A stretch of 64,000 nt of DNA from Novosphingobium barchaimii LL02 (GTDB lineage: Bacteria > Pseudomonadota > Alphaproteobacteria > Sphingomonadales > Sphingomonadaceae): positions 728,501-792,500 of the forward strand of contig NZ_KQ130454.1 in the NCBI RefSeq assembly GCF_001046635.1. Direction: 5' to 3'. Positions 45,715 through 54,823 of this stretch are shown here, in pieces. Position 1 is the stretch's first letter. Each line of letters begins with the position of its first letter. The notes under the pieces were generated by a model, which made no database searches, was not told where the DNA came from, and worked only from the letters and a program-made list of their open reading frames with translations. Made by a program: the position numbers and the translations under genes.

Positions 45715-45798
45715 CACTAGAGACAAGATGCAGCCAAGATGCACCCTGTCACGTTGAAAATACAAAGAAATATTGCTGCCCGATGAATAGGCGGGCGC

Positions 45799-45936
45799 TC
45801 AGAACGGCAGCGATGTCCGCGCGAGAATCAGCGCCAGTGCGCAGCCGCCCACCACCAGCGGACGCAGCATCCCGGCAGTGGGAATGTGCAGCGGTGCCTG
45901 TGCGAGAGCGACGATACGAGCCATGACCGCGACCAT
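45799..45936 (-). CDS. Possible very small membrane protein (45 aa)
   Basis: Frame starting MVAVMARIVALAQAPLHIPT and ending ...RTSLPF-stop, with a hydrophobic stretch LVVGGCALALILA. An inner ATG at 45924 is also possible. No recognised family and a weak ribosome site, so only tentative. It lies between the TGCA repeats and the second long inverted repeat. Confidence 0.3.
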   Translation of the reverse strand: MVAVMARIVALAQAPLHIPTAGMLRPLVVGGCALALILARTSLPF

Positions 45937-46034
45937 GCCCCGGCAGTGGTTGCCAAAGCGTTAAGATCGCGCGGCGACCTGCGGACAGTCGATATCCAAC
46001 CTTGTCGAATAATGCGGCTGTCCGACAACGCCCA

Positions 46035-46122
46035 CCGTCACCCTGAACTTGTTTCAGGGTCCATCTTGCAGCTCAAACAACCGCTCAATCGGATGGATCC
46101 TGAAACGAGTTCAGGATGACGG
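46035..46122. repeat. Long inverted repeat, copy 2 of the 38.8 kb element
   Basis: Left arm 46035-46063 and right arm 46094-46122, each 29 bases, with a 30-base centre. It has the same words as copy 1 (core cctgaacttgtttcagg; right arm cctgaaacgagttcagga) but a few changes (accctg for atcctg), so the arms are no longer perfectly complementary. A dispersed element repeated in the window. Confidence 0.8.
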
Positions 46123-46177
46123 CATTTGCCCGGCAAAAACCGGGCCTTTCGACCAAGCCTCGTACCGCGCCTCCCAA

Positions 46178-47173
46178 TCAGACCAGCGAGGGCATCTGCT
46201 GGCTCGAGCAATGAAACGAGCCGCCGCCCGCCAGCACCGCATCGGCCATCACGCCCACCGTATCGCGGTCCGGGAATAACGCCGCGATCGCGGCGATGCC
46301 TTCGTCGTCATGCGCGGTGCCATAGATCGGCACCACCACCAGCTTCGAGGTGATCGCGAAGTTCATGTAGCTGGCCGGCTCGATACGCCCGCCTTCACTT
46401 TCCACCCGGCCCGGCGAGGGGACTTCGGCCACCGCCACGCCCATCGCCTCGGCCCGCGCCTTGGCGTCGGCGTAGATCTGCGCGTTGGGATCGTCCTGGC
46501 CGGTCGCGCGCGGCAGGGCCAGCACATTGGGCGACACGAAGCGGGCCAGGTTGTCGACATGTCCGTCGGTGTGGTCGTTGATGAGGCCGTCGCCCAGCCA
46601 CAACACCCGGTCATAGCCGAGATCACGCTCCAGCCGCATCTCGAGGTCGCCCTGTGTGAGGTGGGGATTGCGGTTGGTGTTCAGCAGGCACTGCGCAGTC
46701 GTGGCGACAAGGCCGGTGCCATCCCCGTCAAGCGCGCCGCCCTCCAGAATCCAGTCGGCCGTCTCGACATCGAGACCGGCATCGCGCGCCAGTTCCTCGC
46801 CGATCTCCTGATCGCCGTCCATCAGGTACTTGCCGCCCCACCCGTTGAAGCCGAAACGCATCGCCTTGCGGTTGCCGTGCTGGTCCATCGTCACCAGCGG
46901 GCCCGTATCGCGCAGCCACACGTCGCCGAAGCGCCGCGTCTCCAGCTTCACCCTGGACGATACGAGTTCCAGCGCCCGCGCCCGGTTCGCTTCGTCCCGC
47001 ACGATCAGGCGCACTTCCTGCCCGCTTTCGGCAACGGCGCTGGCGAAAGCCGCCATCTGCTCCTGCGCGGCTTCGAGGAAGCCGGGCCATTCCTCGGCGG
47101 CGTGCGGGAAGCCGATCCAGATCCAGTCCTGCGGGTGCCATTCGGGGGGGAGTGCGAAAGTCACGGGTGGCAT
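46178..47173 (-). CDS. aguA: Agmatine deiminase / peptidyl-arginine deiminase-type enzyme
   Basis: 331 aa enzyme of the agmatine deiminase family, which converts agmatine to N-carbamoylputrescine and ammonia (polyamine synthesis). Core motifs are WIWIGFPHAAEEWPG, RFGDVWLRDTGPL, NDHTDGHVDNLARF and the catalytic cysteine in GGGSFHCSSQQMP near the end. The start is ATG 47173 (13-base overlap with the M28 gene) or GTG 47164, which would give a GTGA overlap. Confidence 0.9.
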   Translation of the reverse strand: MPPVTFALPPEWHPQDWIWIGFPHAAEEWPGFLEAAQEQMAAFASAVAESGQEVRLIVRDEANRARALELVSSRVKLETRRFGDVWLRDTGPLVTMDQHGNRKAMRFGFNGWGGKYLMDGDQEIGEELARDAGLDVETADWILEGGALDGDGTGLVATTAQCLLNTNRNPHLTQGDLEMRLERDLGYDRVLWLGDGLINDHTDGHVDNLARFVSPNVLALPRATGQDDPNAQIYADAKARAEAMGVAVAEVPSPGRVESEGGRIEPASYMNFAITSKLVVVPIYGTAHDDEGIAAIAALFPDRDTVGVMADAVLAGGGSFHCSSQQMPSLV

Positions 47174-48870
47174 CCTTTGGTAGCTGCGGCGCAATCCTTG
47201 TCGCGGATGGCGCGGAATTCGTCGGTTTTGCGCCAGTTGGGCCACATCGTGCCATCGGCAAGCTCTCGGCCCAGGTCGTAAAAGAGGCTGACGTCCTGCG
47301 CGATACCGCTCCAGTCCCAGTCGTCCGAATATTCATCGGCGGGGGCGTGATAGCGGTTGTCGGTATAGTCCTGCGCGGCCTTCTCTCCGGCAGCGGTGCC
47401 GCCGGTCACAAGGTCGTTGCTGCGCTCGATGTTGAACATGGGCACGCCGCGCTTGGCCAGACTGAAGTGGTCCGAGCGGTAGTAGCCGCCGCGCTCGGGA
47501 TGATCTTCCGCCGCTTCGGTCAGGCCGCGTGCGGTCAGCGCCTTTTGCAGAAGGTCGCCAAGCTCGGACTTGTCACCGCCCGCCACCGTATAGGACTTCG
47601 CCGGGCCGGTCGGCAGCAGCGCATCCATGTTCACCCCGCCCACCGTGTGGTCGAGCGGAAAGACCGGGTTGGCGCCGTAGTATTCCGAACCGAGCAGCCC
47701 CGATTCCTCCAGCGTCAGCGCCACGAACAGCTGGCTGCGGGCGGCGGGCCCGGCCTCGGCGTTCATCTTCGCCAGCGCGGTCAGCGCCGCTACGCCGGTC
47801 GCATTGTCGACCGCGCCGTTGCAGATGTCGTCGCCGGTCTTGTCGGGCGTGCAGTGGCCGAGGTGGTCCCAGTGCGCGGAGTAGAGCACCGCTTCGTCAG
47901 GACGGGTCTTGCCCGGCAGCACGCCGACGACATTGTTCGAGCTGGAGCGGCGGACCGCGTTGTCGAACCCGAAGCTGGCCTTCACGCCCAGCGGCACGGC
48001 CTTGAAGCCCTTCTTCTGTGCAGCGGCGGTCAGCGCGGCCAGATCCTTGCCGGCGGCCTTCAGGATCGCTTCGGCGACGGGCTTTTGCACCCAGCCGTTG
48101 GCGGCGGTCTGGTCCATGCCGTCACCCGGTTTCTGCACGTAGTATTGCGCGCCGGTCCAGCTGGAGTTGACGACCTTCCAGCCATAGGCGGCCGGGAAAG
48201 TGTCATGCACGATCAGCGCGGCGGTAGCGCCCTGGCGCGCGGCTTCCTCGAACTTGTAGGTCCAGCGGCCATAGTAGGTCATGCGGCGGCCCTTGAAGAG
48301 GCCCTGCTCGCTTTCCGTCGCATAGTCGGGATCGTTGACGAGGATGACGGCGGTCTTGCCCTTCATGTCGACGCCGGCATAGTCGTTCCAGCCCAGTTCC
48401 GGCGCATTGATGCCGTAGCCGACGAAGACCAGTTCGCTGTCTTTCACCTGCGACTTGGGCGTCACGCGGTAGCTGGCGGCCACGTAGTCGTCGCCGAACC
48501 GGAACGATAGCGCCTTGTCTGCGCCTGACACGGTGAGCGGGGTGTAGCCGCTGCCGGTGATCTCCACCGTGGGCACCGGCTGCAGCCACTGGCCCTTGTT
48601 GCCCGGCTGGAGCCCTGCCTTCTTGAACTGCTCGACGATGTAATCGAGCACTTTCGGCTCGACCTCGGTGCTGGGCGCGCGGCCCTCGAGATCATCGGCG
48701 GCGAGGCGCTTGGTGATCGCCTGCATCAGCGGCACCGGCGCATCGGGCTGCGCGCCTGCATCCTGCGGCGGCGGCAGGGCGGTGCCCTTGGGCAAGGGGC
48801 CATCCTGTGCGGAAACGGCGGCGCAAAGACCAAACGCCGCCGCAGCGGCCAGGGGCAGGAGATGCTTCAT
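47161..48870 (-). CDS. Exported M28 family metallopeptidase
   Basis: 569 aa zinc peptidase with signal peptide (MKHLLPLAAAAAFGLCAAVS). A PA (protease-associated) insert lies in the first half (ELVFVGYGINAPELGWNDYA). The co-catalytic zinc site of clan MH is visible: SAHWDHLGH, DNATGVAAL, LEESGLLGSEYYG and YRSDHFSLAKRGVPM. It probably trims peptides in the periplasm. It precedes aguA on the same strand and overlaps it. Confidence 0.9.
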   Translation of the reverse strand: MKHLLPLAAAAAFGLCAAVSAQDGPLPKGTALPPPQDAGAQPDAPVPLMQAITKRLAADDLEGRAPSTEVEPKVLDYIVEQFKKAGLQPGNKGQWLQPVPTVEITGSGYTPLTVSGADKALSFRFGDDYVAASYRVTPKSQVKDSELVFVGYGINAPELGWNDYAGVDMKGKTAVILVNDPDYATESEQGLFKGRRMTYYGRWTYKFEEAARQGATAALIVHDTFPAAYGWKVVNSSWTGAQYYVQKPGDGMDQTAANGWVQKPVAEAILKAAGKDLAALTAAAQKKGFKAVPLGVKASFGFDNAVRRSSSNNVVGVLPGKTRPDEAVLYSAHWDHLGHCTPDKTGDDICNGAVDNATGVAALTALAKMNAEAGPAARSQLFVALTLEESGLLGSEYYGANPVFPLDHTVGGVNMDALLPTGPAKSYTVAGGDKSELGDLLQKALTARGLTEAAEDHPERGGYYRSDHFSLAKRGVPMFNIERSNDLVTGGTAAGEKAAQDYTDNRYHAPADEYSDDWDWSGIAQDVSLFYDLGRELADGTMWPNWRKTDEFRAIRDKDCAAATKGCHP

Positions 48871-49002
48871 CCGGGGGGAACCTCATGCTGGGAACGCGCG
48901 GCCACAGGTGCCAGAGCGGGCCTGACGGCACAAGGCCAGAGCGGACATAGTCGTCGTCCCGCCCCCTTGCCCCTCATCCACCCAGCGGGCAGGGAAGTAT
49001 GC

Positions 49003-51726
49003 ATGAGTGCCGACTGGACAGCCGCCATCGCCCGCGCCCGCGCCCACGCCCCTTACCTTGCCGGCGCGCTGGACCGCTTGCCGCGTCTCACCGAACTGCT
49101 CGCGGCAGGCGACAGCGCCGGTGCCCTTGCACTGGCGAAGGCCGCCGGCGAAGGCGCGCCCGATACTTCGGCGGCGCTGCGACGGGAAAAGCAGGCGCTG
49201 GCCCTCGCGCTCGCCATCGGCGACCTTGCCGGGGCCTTCCCGCTGCTGGAGGTGACCGGCGCCCTCTCCGCCTTCGCCGACCGCGCGCTGAATGCCGCCA
49301 TCGTCGAAGGCATCCGCCGCCGCGCGCCGGACTTCGATCCGGCACATACGCCCACCGGCTTCATCGCGCTCGCCCTTGGCAAGCACGGCGCGGGCGAGCT
49401 TAACTACAGTTCCGACATCGACCCGATCCTGCTGTTCGATCCTCTGCTGCTCCCCCGCCGAGAGCGCGACGAGCCGGGCGAGGCGGCCCAGCGCGTGGCC
49501 CGTACCGTGGTCGAAACCCTCTCGCGCATGGACCACGAAGGCTATGTCTTCCGCGTCGACCTGCGGCTGCGCCCGGCCTCCGAAGTCAGCCCGCTGGCGA
49601 TCTCGGTCAACGCCGCGCTGACCCATTACGAATCCTCCGCCCTGACGTGGGAGCGTGCCGCCTTCATCCGCGCCCGCGCCTGCGCCGGAGACATCGCGGC
49701 GGGCGAAGGTTTCCTGGCCGCGATCCGCCCCTTCGTATGGCGTCGCAGCCTGGATTTCGGCGCCATCGCCGAGATCGGCCGCCTGACCGCGCAAATCCGC
49801 GCCAGCACGCGCGGCAGCGCCGTGGTCGGCCCCGGCTTCGACCTCAAGAAAGGGCGCGGCGGCATCCGCGAAGTGGAGTTCTACGCCCAGACCCACCAGC
49901 TGATCCACGGCGGCCGCAACCCGGCGCTGCGCCTGCGCGGCACCCGTGCAACGCTGGATGCTCTGGCCGCGGCCGGGCTGGTCCCCGCCGAAGAAGCCCG
50001 CCTGCTGGGAGAAAGCTACGACCGTCTGCGCACCGTCGAACACCGCCTGCAGATGATGCAGGACCAGCAGACCCACAGCCTGCCCAAAACGGCAGAGGCG
50101 ATCGAGGCGGTGGCCCGGCTTGACGGCCTCGCCAGCGGCCAGGCCCTGCTGGGCGAACTGACCGAAATCACCGAGGCCGTCGGCAGCCGCTACGATGCGC
50201 TTATCATGGCCAATACGCCCCAGGGCAGCGTGGTCGTGGCCATGCCCGAACAGTCCTCGCTGGTGGAGGAACTGGAAGCGCTGCGCTTTACCGAGCCTGC
50301 CGCGCTGGCGGAGCGGATTCGCGGCTGGCTGGGCGGCAAGGTCCGGGCGCTGCGGTCGGAGGCGGCGCGCGCCGCCTTCGAGACGATCCGCCCCGACCTT
50401 CTCGCCGCCTTCGCCGCCGCGCCTGAGCCGGAGCGCGCGCTGGCGCGCTGGGAGCAGCTGCTGGGCAACCTGCCCACCGCCATCAACCTGTTCAACCTGC
50501 TGGTGGCGCGCCCGGCGCTCATTGAGCTGCTGGCCCGCATCCTGGGCCTCGCTCCGCCACTGGCCGATGCGCTGGCGCGCCGGGCCGACCTGCTCGACCC
50601 GCTGATCGACGCCAGCGCCTTCGACCTGCCCGGCACGGTGGAGGACCTGACTGCGCAGCTGTCCCGCTTCGAATCCGGCGACGATTACGAACGCAAGCTC
50701 GACGCGGTGCGCCGCAAGGTGGGCGAAATCCGCTTCAAGCTGGGCGTCCAGCTGATCGAGGGCGCCAACGACCCGATCGCCATCGGCCAGGCCCTGGCCC
50801 GCATCGCCGAAGCCGCGCTGGTGGTGCTGACCGATGCCGCCGCCTGTGAATTTCGTGCCGCCCACGGCGCCGTGCCGGGCAGCGAGCTTCTGGTGCTGGG
50901 CCTTGGCCGGATGGGCGGCGGCGTGCTGACCCATGCCTCCGACCTCGACCTGATCTACCTGTTCAGCGGCGATCATCAGGCGGAATCGGACGGGCGCCGC
51001 CCGCTGGGCGCCACGCATTACTACAACCGCCTGTCGCAGCGGGCGATTTCGGCGCTCTCCGTGGCGACCGCGCAAGGCGCGCTGTTCGAGGTCGACACCC
51101 GCCTGCGCCCATCCGGCGAACAAGGCCCGCCCGCCGCCAGCCTCGACAGCTTCGAACGCTACCAGCGCGAACAGGCCTGGACCTGGGAACACATGGCGCT
51201 GTGCCGCGCCCGCCCGCTTTACGGCTCGGCAGAGGGCCGCGCGCCCCTCGCAGCCATCGTGCGCGATGTGCTCACCGCCCCGCGCGATGACGACAAGCTG
51301 CGCACCGACGTGCTGGAAATGCGCGCCAAGATGGCGAATCACAAACCGCCCAAGGGCCCGCTCGACGTCAAGCTGGCGCGCGGCGGACTGGTCGACCTGG
51401 AATTCATCATCCACTTCATCCAGCTGCGCGAGCGCGGCCCCGGCCTCGACCCCGACATTGGCGAGGCGGTCCGCGCCCTCGCCGCCGCCGGGCTGCTGCC
51501 TCCCACGCTGGTGGAGGCGCATGACGCCCTGACCCGCCTGCTCGTCGCGGGGCGCCTGCTTGCCCCCGATATGCAGGTGCCCGGCCCTGCGGCGTGCATG
51601 GCGCTGGTGCGCGCATGTGGCTATGGCGACTGGGAAGCGCTCGAACAGGGCCTCGGCCTTGCCCGCCGCCACGTCGCGGCCGCCTGGCAAGAGGCGTTCG
51701 GTGAAACATTGGAGACTGACGCATGA
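49003..51726 (+). CDS. glnE: Bifunctional glutamine synthetase adenylyltransferase/deadenylase
   Basis: 907 aa regulator that adds or removes AMP on glutamine synthetase in answer to PII signals. Two nucleotidyltransferase domains are visible: GKHGAGELNYSSDIDPILLF (about residues 126-145) for deadenylation and GLGRMGGGVLTHASDLDLIY (about 630-650) for adenylylation, each with the DxD pair. The start ATG 49003 follows cagggaag. Overlaps bcp by ATGA; the order glnE-bcp-DUF455 suggests one transcript. Confidence 0.95.
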   Translation: MSADWTAAIARARAHAPYLAGALDRLPRLTELLAAGDSAGALALAKAAGEGAPDTSAALRREKQALALALAIGDLAGAFPLLEVTGALSAFADRALNAAIVEGIRRRAPDFDPAHTPTGFIALALGKHGAGELNYSSDIDPILLFDPLLLPRRERDEPGEAAQRVARTVVETLSRMDHEGYVFRVDLRLRPASEVSPLAISVNAALTHYESSALTWERAAFIRARACAGDIAAGEGFLAAIRPFVWRRSLDFGAIAEIGRLTAQIRASTRGSAVVGPGFDLKKGRGGIREVEFYAQTHQLIHGGRNPALRLRGTRATLDALAAAGLVPAEEARLLGESYDRLRTVEHRLQMMQDQQTHSLPKTAEAIEAVARLDGLASGQALLGELTEITEAVGSRYDALIMANTPQGSVVVAMPEQSSLVEELEALRFTEPAALAERIRGWLGGKVRALRSEAARAAFETIRPDLLAAFAAAPEPERALARWEQLLGNLPTAINLFNLLVARPALIELLARILGLAPPLADALARRADLLDPLIDASAFDLPGTVEDLTAQLSRFESGDDYERKLDAVRRKVGEIRFKLGVQLIEGANDPIAIGQALARIAEAALVVLTDAAACEFRAAHGAVPGSELLVLGLGRMGGGVLTHASDLDLIYLFSGDHQAESDGRRPLGATHYYNRLSQRAISALSVATAQGALFEVDTRLRPSGEQGPPAASLDSFERYQREQAWTWEHMALCRARPLYGSAEGRAPLAAIVRDVLTAPRDDDKLRTDVLEMRAKMANHKPPKGPLDVKLARGGLVDLEFIIHFIQLRERGPGLDPDIGEAVRALAAAGLLPPTLVEAHDALTRLLVAGRLLAPDMQVPGPAACMALVRACGYGDWEALEQGLGLARRHVAAAWQEAFGETLETDA

Positions 51727-52199
51727 CCACCGCCCGCCCTAATGTCGGAGACACCTTCCCCGACATCGCCATGGAAACGCCCGAAGGCGGCAGCGTGAAA
51801 GCCTCTGACTTCGCTGGGCGCAAGCTGGTGGTGTTCTTCTACCCCAAGGACAGCACGCCGGGCTGCACCACGGAAAACATCGAATTTTCCGGCCTCAAGG
51901 GCGAATTCGAAGCTGCCGGCACCGCGCTGCTCGGCGTCAGCAAGGACTCGGCGAAAAAGCACCAGAACTTCATAGCCAAGCACGACCTTACGGCCCCGCT
52001 CGCCAGCGATGCCGAGGAAAACGGCCTGTCCGACGCACTCGGCATCTGGACCGAGAAGCAGAACTATGGCCGCACCTACATGGGCATGGTCCGCACCACC
52101 TACCTGATCGGCCCGGACGGCAAGATCGCGCAGATCTGGGACAAGGTGAAGGTCAAGGACCACGCCGCCAAGGTGCTGGAGGCCGCGAAGGCCCTGTGA
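51723..52199 (+). CDS. bcp: Thioredoxin-dependent thiol peroxidase (BCP/PrxQ)
   Basis: 158 aa peroxiredoxin that reduces hydroperoxides. The peroxidatic cysteine is in FYPKDSTPGCTTENIEF. The resolving cysteine five residues later, as in E. coli Bcp, is absent, so this is likely a variant using an external thiol or a cysteine in another position. ATGA overlap with glnE; the stop overlaps the GTG start of the DUF455 gene. Confidence 0.92.
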   Translation: MTTARPNVGDTFPDIAMETPEGGSVKASDFAGRKLVVFFYPKDSTPGCTTENIEFSGLKGEFEAAGTALLGVSKDSAKKHQNFIAKHDLTAPLASDAEENGLSDALGIWTEKQNYGRTYMGMVRTTYLIGPDGKIAQIWDKVKVKDHAAKVLEAAKAL

Positions 52200-52990
52200 T
52201 CCGGCAAACCGTTGCCGCCGCGATCCGGGCCGCGCTGTGCCAGCAGGATCCCCGGGCCAAGGCGATGGCTGCGCGCAAGGTGGCGCGCGACTGGCGGCTG
52301 GACAGGCTGGCCTTCGTCTTTGACGCGGCGATGCCCGAAACGCCGGGCCGCCCGGATGCGCCCGAACTGTTGCTCCCCGGCAAGATGCCCAAGCGCGGCA
52401 AGGCGGGGTCCGAGCGCGGGCGCATCGCCCTGTGGCACGCTCTCGCCCACATCGAGTTCGTGGCGATCGACCTTGCGCTGGACATGGCCGGGCGCTTCGG
52501 TGCCGAGATGGGGCCTGCCTTCGTCGGCGATTTCCTCAGCGTGGCGGCGGACGAGGCGATGCACTTCGCCCTGCTGGAGCGTCATCTGCATACATTAGGC
52601 AGCCATTACGGCGCTTTGCCCGCCCACGACGGTCTCTGGACTTACGCCAATGACACCCGCCATGACGTCGCGGCCCGTCTTGCGGTGGTGCCCATGGTGC
52701 TGGAAGCGCGCGGCCTCGACGTCACTCCGGCCATGCTGGAACGGGTGCGCTCGGCAGGCGACGAACGCGGCGCACGCATCCTTGAGCGAATCCTTGACGA
52801 TGAAATTCGCCACGTTCGATTCGGCACAAATCATTTCAACGAGCTCGCCAAACGGCAAAACGAAGACCCCGCAGACCGGTGGAAATCCTTGGTTTTTCGT
52901 TACTTTCGCGGCAACCTGAAGCCACCATTCAACGACTCGGCGCGCCTCGCTGCCGGTTTGTCGCGCGATCTGTATACAGGGCTTGCCTGA
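52196..52990 (+). CDS. DUF455 ferritin-like protein
   Basis: 264 aa helical protein of the DUF455 family, ferritin-like. Acidic and histidine residues spaced for a di-metal site are visible in WHALAHIEFVAIDLALDMAG, ADEAMHFALLERHL and ILDDEIRHVRFGTNHF. Function unproven. The GTG start at 52196 forms a GTGA overlap with bcp. Its context with a peroxidase hints at oxidative-stress or iron handling, but that is inference. Confidence 0.8.
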   Translation: MIRQTVAAAIRAALCQQDPRAKAMAARKVARDWRLDRLAFVFDAAMPETPGRPDAPELLLPGKMPKRGKAGSERGRIALWHALAHIEFVAIDLALDMAGRFGAEMGPAFVGDFLSVAADEAMHFALLERHLHTLGSHYGALPAHDGLWTYANDTRHDVAARLAVVPMVLEARGLDVTPAMLERVRSAGDERGARILERILDDEIRHVRFGTNHFNELAKRQNEDPADRWKSLVFRYFRGNLKPPFNDSARLAAGLSRDLYTGLA

Positions 52991-53155
52991 GCGAAAGCTA
53001 ACGGCATAAGTCAGGATCACGAGACGGCGGGGGGTTCCGACGATCTCCAAAACCTAGGCGCGGCGACTTCACGATTGAGGTTGGCTGCGCTCAAAATTAA
53101 GCGTCGCGCTCCACAGGTTGCTGGGCGAGTAGCGGCGGAAAGCAAGGTATTGCGA

Positions 53156-53863
53156 GTGGTCGTAACGAAATTTTTCGCCAAGTTCCGCGCAGTGACTGGT
53201 CTCTTCGTCGCTGCAGGTATCACCATGGCCGCACATCCCGCCATGGCCAACAGCAGCGCCGCCGCTGCCGATATCTCCGCTCCGCTGCGCGCTGCACAGG
53301 CCGCTAATCAATCTGTAACGGGCGGTGAGGACGAACAGTTCCGCCAGCTCTTCAGTTCGTGGCAGAATTTCGAAGAAACCGGCCTCGCCGCCGCCAAGCC
53401 CAAGCCCGCCGTTGCCGGCAGCTTCGCCTCGGTCGCCATTCCTTCGCGCAACCCCCTCGCGCAAGAGCGTATGACCAGCACCTTCGGTATGCGCGAACAT
53501 CCCATTCTCGGCGGTCGCCGCGCCCACAAGGGCGTCGATCTCGCCGCGCCGACCGGCACGCCGATCTACGCAACCGCCGACGGCACCGTCAGCCGCGCTT
53601 CGTGGTTCAGCGGCTACGGCCTTTATATCTCGCTTGAGCACGGCGGTGACATGCAGACCCGCTACGGTCACATGTCGCGCCTCAACGTCGCCGAAGGCCA
53701 GCGCGTCCACAAGGGCGATGTGATCGGTTTCGTAGGCAGCACCGGAAACTCGACCGGCCCCCACCTCCATTACGAAGTGCGCGTTTCCGGTGAAGCCGTT
53801 AACCCGCTGGCTTACATGCAGACCGGCATTGCCGCCAACGATGGCGATGCCAAGGGCGGCTGA
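53156..53863 (+). CDS. Exported M23 (LytM-type) endopeptidase
   Basis: 235 aa from GTG 53156, preceded by aagg 8 bases upstream; an upstream TTG-started frame is less likely. Signal segment AVTGLFVAAGITMAAHPAMA. The lysostaphin-type site is complete: RRAHKGVDLAAPTGTPIYA (H, D), and HLHYEVRV with GSTGNSTGPHLHYE. It likely cuts peptidoglycan cross-bridges, or acts as an EnvC/NlpD-like activator, during growth or division. Followed by a terminator. Confidence 0.88.
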   Translation: MVVTKFFAKFRAVTGLFVAAGITMAAHPAMANSSAAAADISAPLRAAQAANQSVTGGEDEQFRQLFSSWQNFEETGLAAAKPKPAVAGSFASVAIPSRNPLAQERMTSTFGMREHPILGGRRAHKGVDLAAPTGTPIYATADGTVSRASWFSGYGLYISLEHGGDMQTRYGHMSRLNVAEGQRVHKGDVIGFVGSTGNSTGPHLHYEVRVSGEAVNPLAYMQTGIAANDGDAKGG

Positions 53864-53891
53864 ACCGCCCCACCAGGTTGAGAGGAGGAAG

Positions 53892-53919
53892 AGGCGGCTC
53901 ACAAGGCCGCCTTTTCTTT
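53892..53919 (+). terminator. Intrinsic terminator after the M23 gene
   Basis: AGGCGGC (53892-53898) pairs with GCCGCCT (53906-53912) and is followed by tttcttt. A clean GC-rich stem plus T-run 28 bases after the stop codon. Confidence 0.88.
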
Positions 53920-53921
53920 GT

Positions 53922-53999
53922 CCGCAATCCGCGTGGACAACAAAGGCGCGGGCCCTCACGAAAGTGGGCCGCCCGAAGCCGAGGAGAAGCGGATTGCGG
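53922..53999. other. Long stem element with 11-bp perfect outer arms
   Basis: CCGCAATCCGC (53922-53932) and GCGGATTGCGG (53989-53999) are perfect complements around a 56-base centre with an inner imperfect stem (ggccctcac...gtgggcc). It begins right after the M23 terminator. May be a repeat remnant or a small RNA; unknown. Confidence 0.45.
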
Positions 54000-54342
54000 T
54001 TCCTTTGAAGACGGTCAACCCGTGTGGGCACGGGGGGACCCAGCAGGAGCAGCAGCGAACAGCCGATGGCTGAGAACGAAGGTCAGCGCGGTGAGCATGG
54101 CCACGGCGCCATAGGCCACCGGGTCCGCCGGGTCCGCCATGCCGGGCCAGAACCGATGCCGGAGCGGGGGCGCATCGACGAAGCGGAACTCGTGCGGCTC
54201 CCGCTGCCCCGTCATTCCCGCGAAGGCGGCTGACGAAAGGGTCCGCGCAGCGTCAGCGCGCCCTGCGATCCCTGGATGACCATCGCGGGCCTTTCCTACC
54301 GGTGCTGGCGTTGTCGTCGCCCCCTCCGGTGGGGGAGGGCAG
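54000..54342. other. Gene-poor stretch with fragments of dispersed repeats
   Basis: No convincing gene. A 66 aa frame on the minus strand (54015-54215) starts inside a repeat-like word (gtcattcccgcgaaggcgg, 54211-54229) and is doubtful. A GC hairpin at 54322-54339 (CCCTCC/GGAGGG) lies just after the gtrA stop and may end that transcript. Otherwise nothing recognised. Confidence 0.5.
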
Positions 54343-54789
54343 CTAAACTTCGTGGAAATTTAGCGTTGCATTGAGAATGAACACGATCGTTCCCGCGCAC
54401 ACCGAGACGATCACCCGCGCCACCAGATAATGCGTGTCCAGCGGCCCGGTCAGGAGCGCGAAACCGGAAAGGATGATCGCCAGCCCCACCAACGCATTGC
54501 CCAGGAAATAGACGTAACCCGTAACCATCCCGCGTTCACTGTCACGGAACACCCAGAGCCGCGCCAGCACATAGTTCACCGCATTGGCGACAAGGAAACC
54601 CACCGTCACCGCCACGAACTTGTCCAGACCGGCCTGCGACACCATCAGCCAGATCAGCGCCATGTCGATCGCAAAACAGAAGCTGGAAACCAGCGCATTG
54701 CGCGCAAACAGGACCGCTCCGTGGCGGCTGAACAGGCCGGGATGGGAAGAAACAAGCAACATGCCCTCGCAAACACCGCGCGCGGACAT
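54343..54789 (-). CDS. GtrA-like membrane protein
   Basis: 148 aa protein of the GtrA family with four spans: SFCFAIDMALIWLMVSQAG, VAVTVGFLVANAVNYVLAR, a segment ending NALVGLAIILSGFALL and VIVSVCAGTIVFILNATLNF. GtrA proteins are thought to flip polyprenyl-phosphate-linked sugars or assist glycosyl transfer to envelope polymers. Start ATG 54789 or 54762. It lies 34 bases after the Fnr-like gene, with no clear functional tie. Confidence 0.78.
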   Translation of the reverse strand: MSARGVCEGMLLVSSHPGLFSRHGAVLFARNALVSSFCFAIDMALIWLMVSQAGLDKFVAVTVGFLVANAVNYVLARLWVFRDSERGMVTGYVYFLGNALVGLAIILSGFALLTGPLDTHYLVARVIVSVCAGTIVFILNATLNFHEV

Positions 54790-54823
54790 TGTTTCCCGCA
54801 CTGCAAAAAGACGCGCCGGACCG

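Noticed and set aside
48883-51690. 935-codon open frame on the minus strand
   Set aside because: Antisense to glnE, whose motifs are clear. No family resemblance and no ribosome site.
54015-54215. 66 aa frame on the minus strand with a hydrophobic segment
   Set aside because: Begins in a repeat-like word, has no ribosome site and no family; more likely chance in gene-poor DNA.
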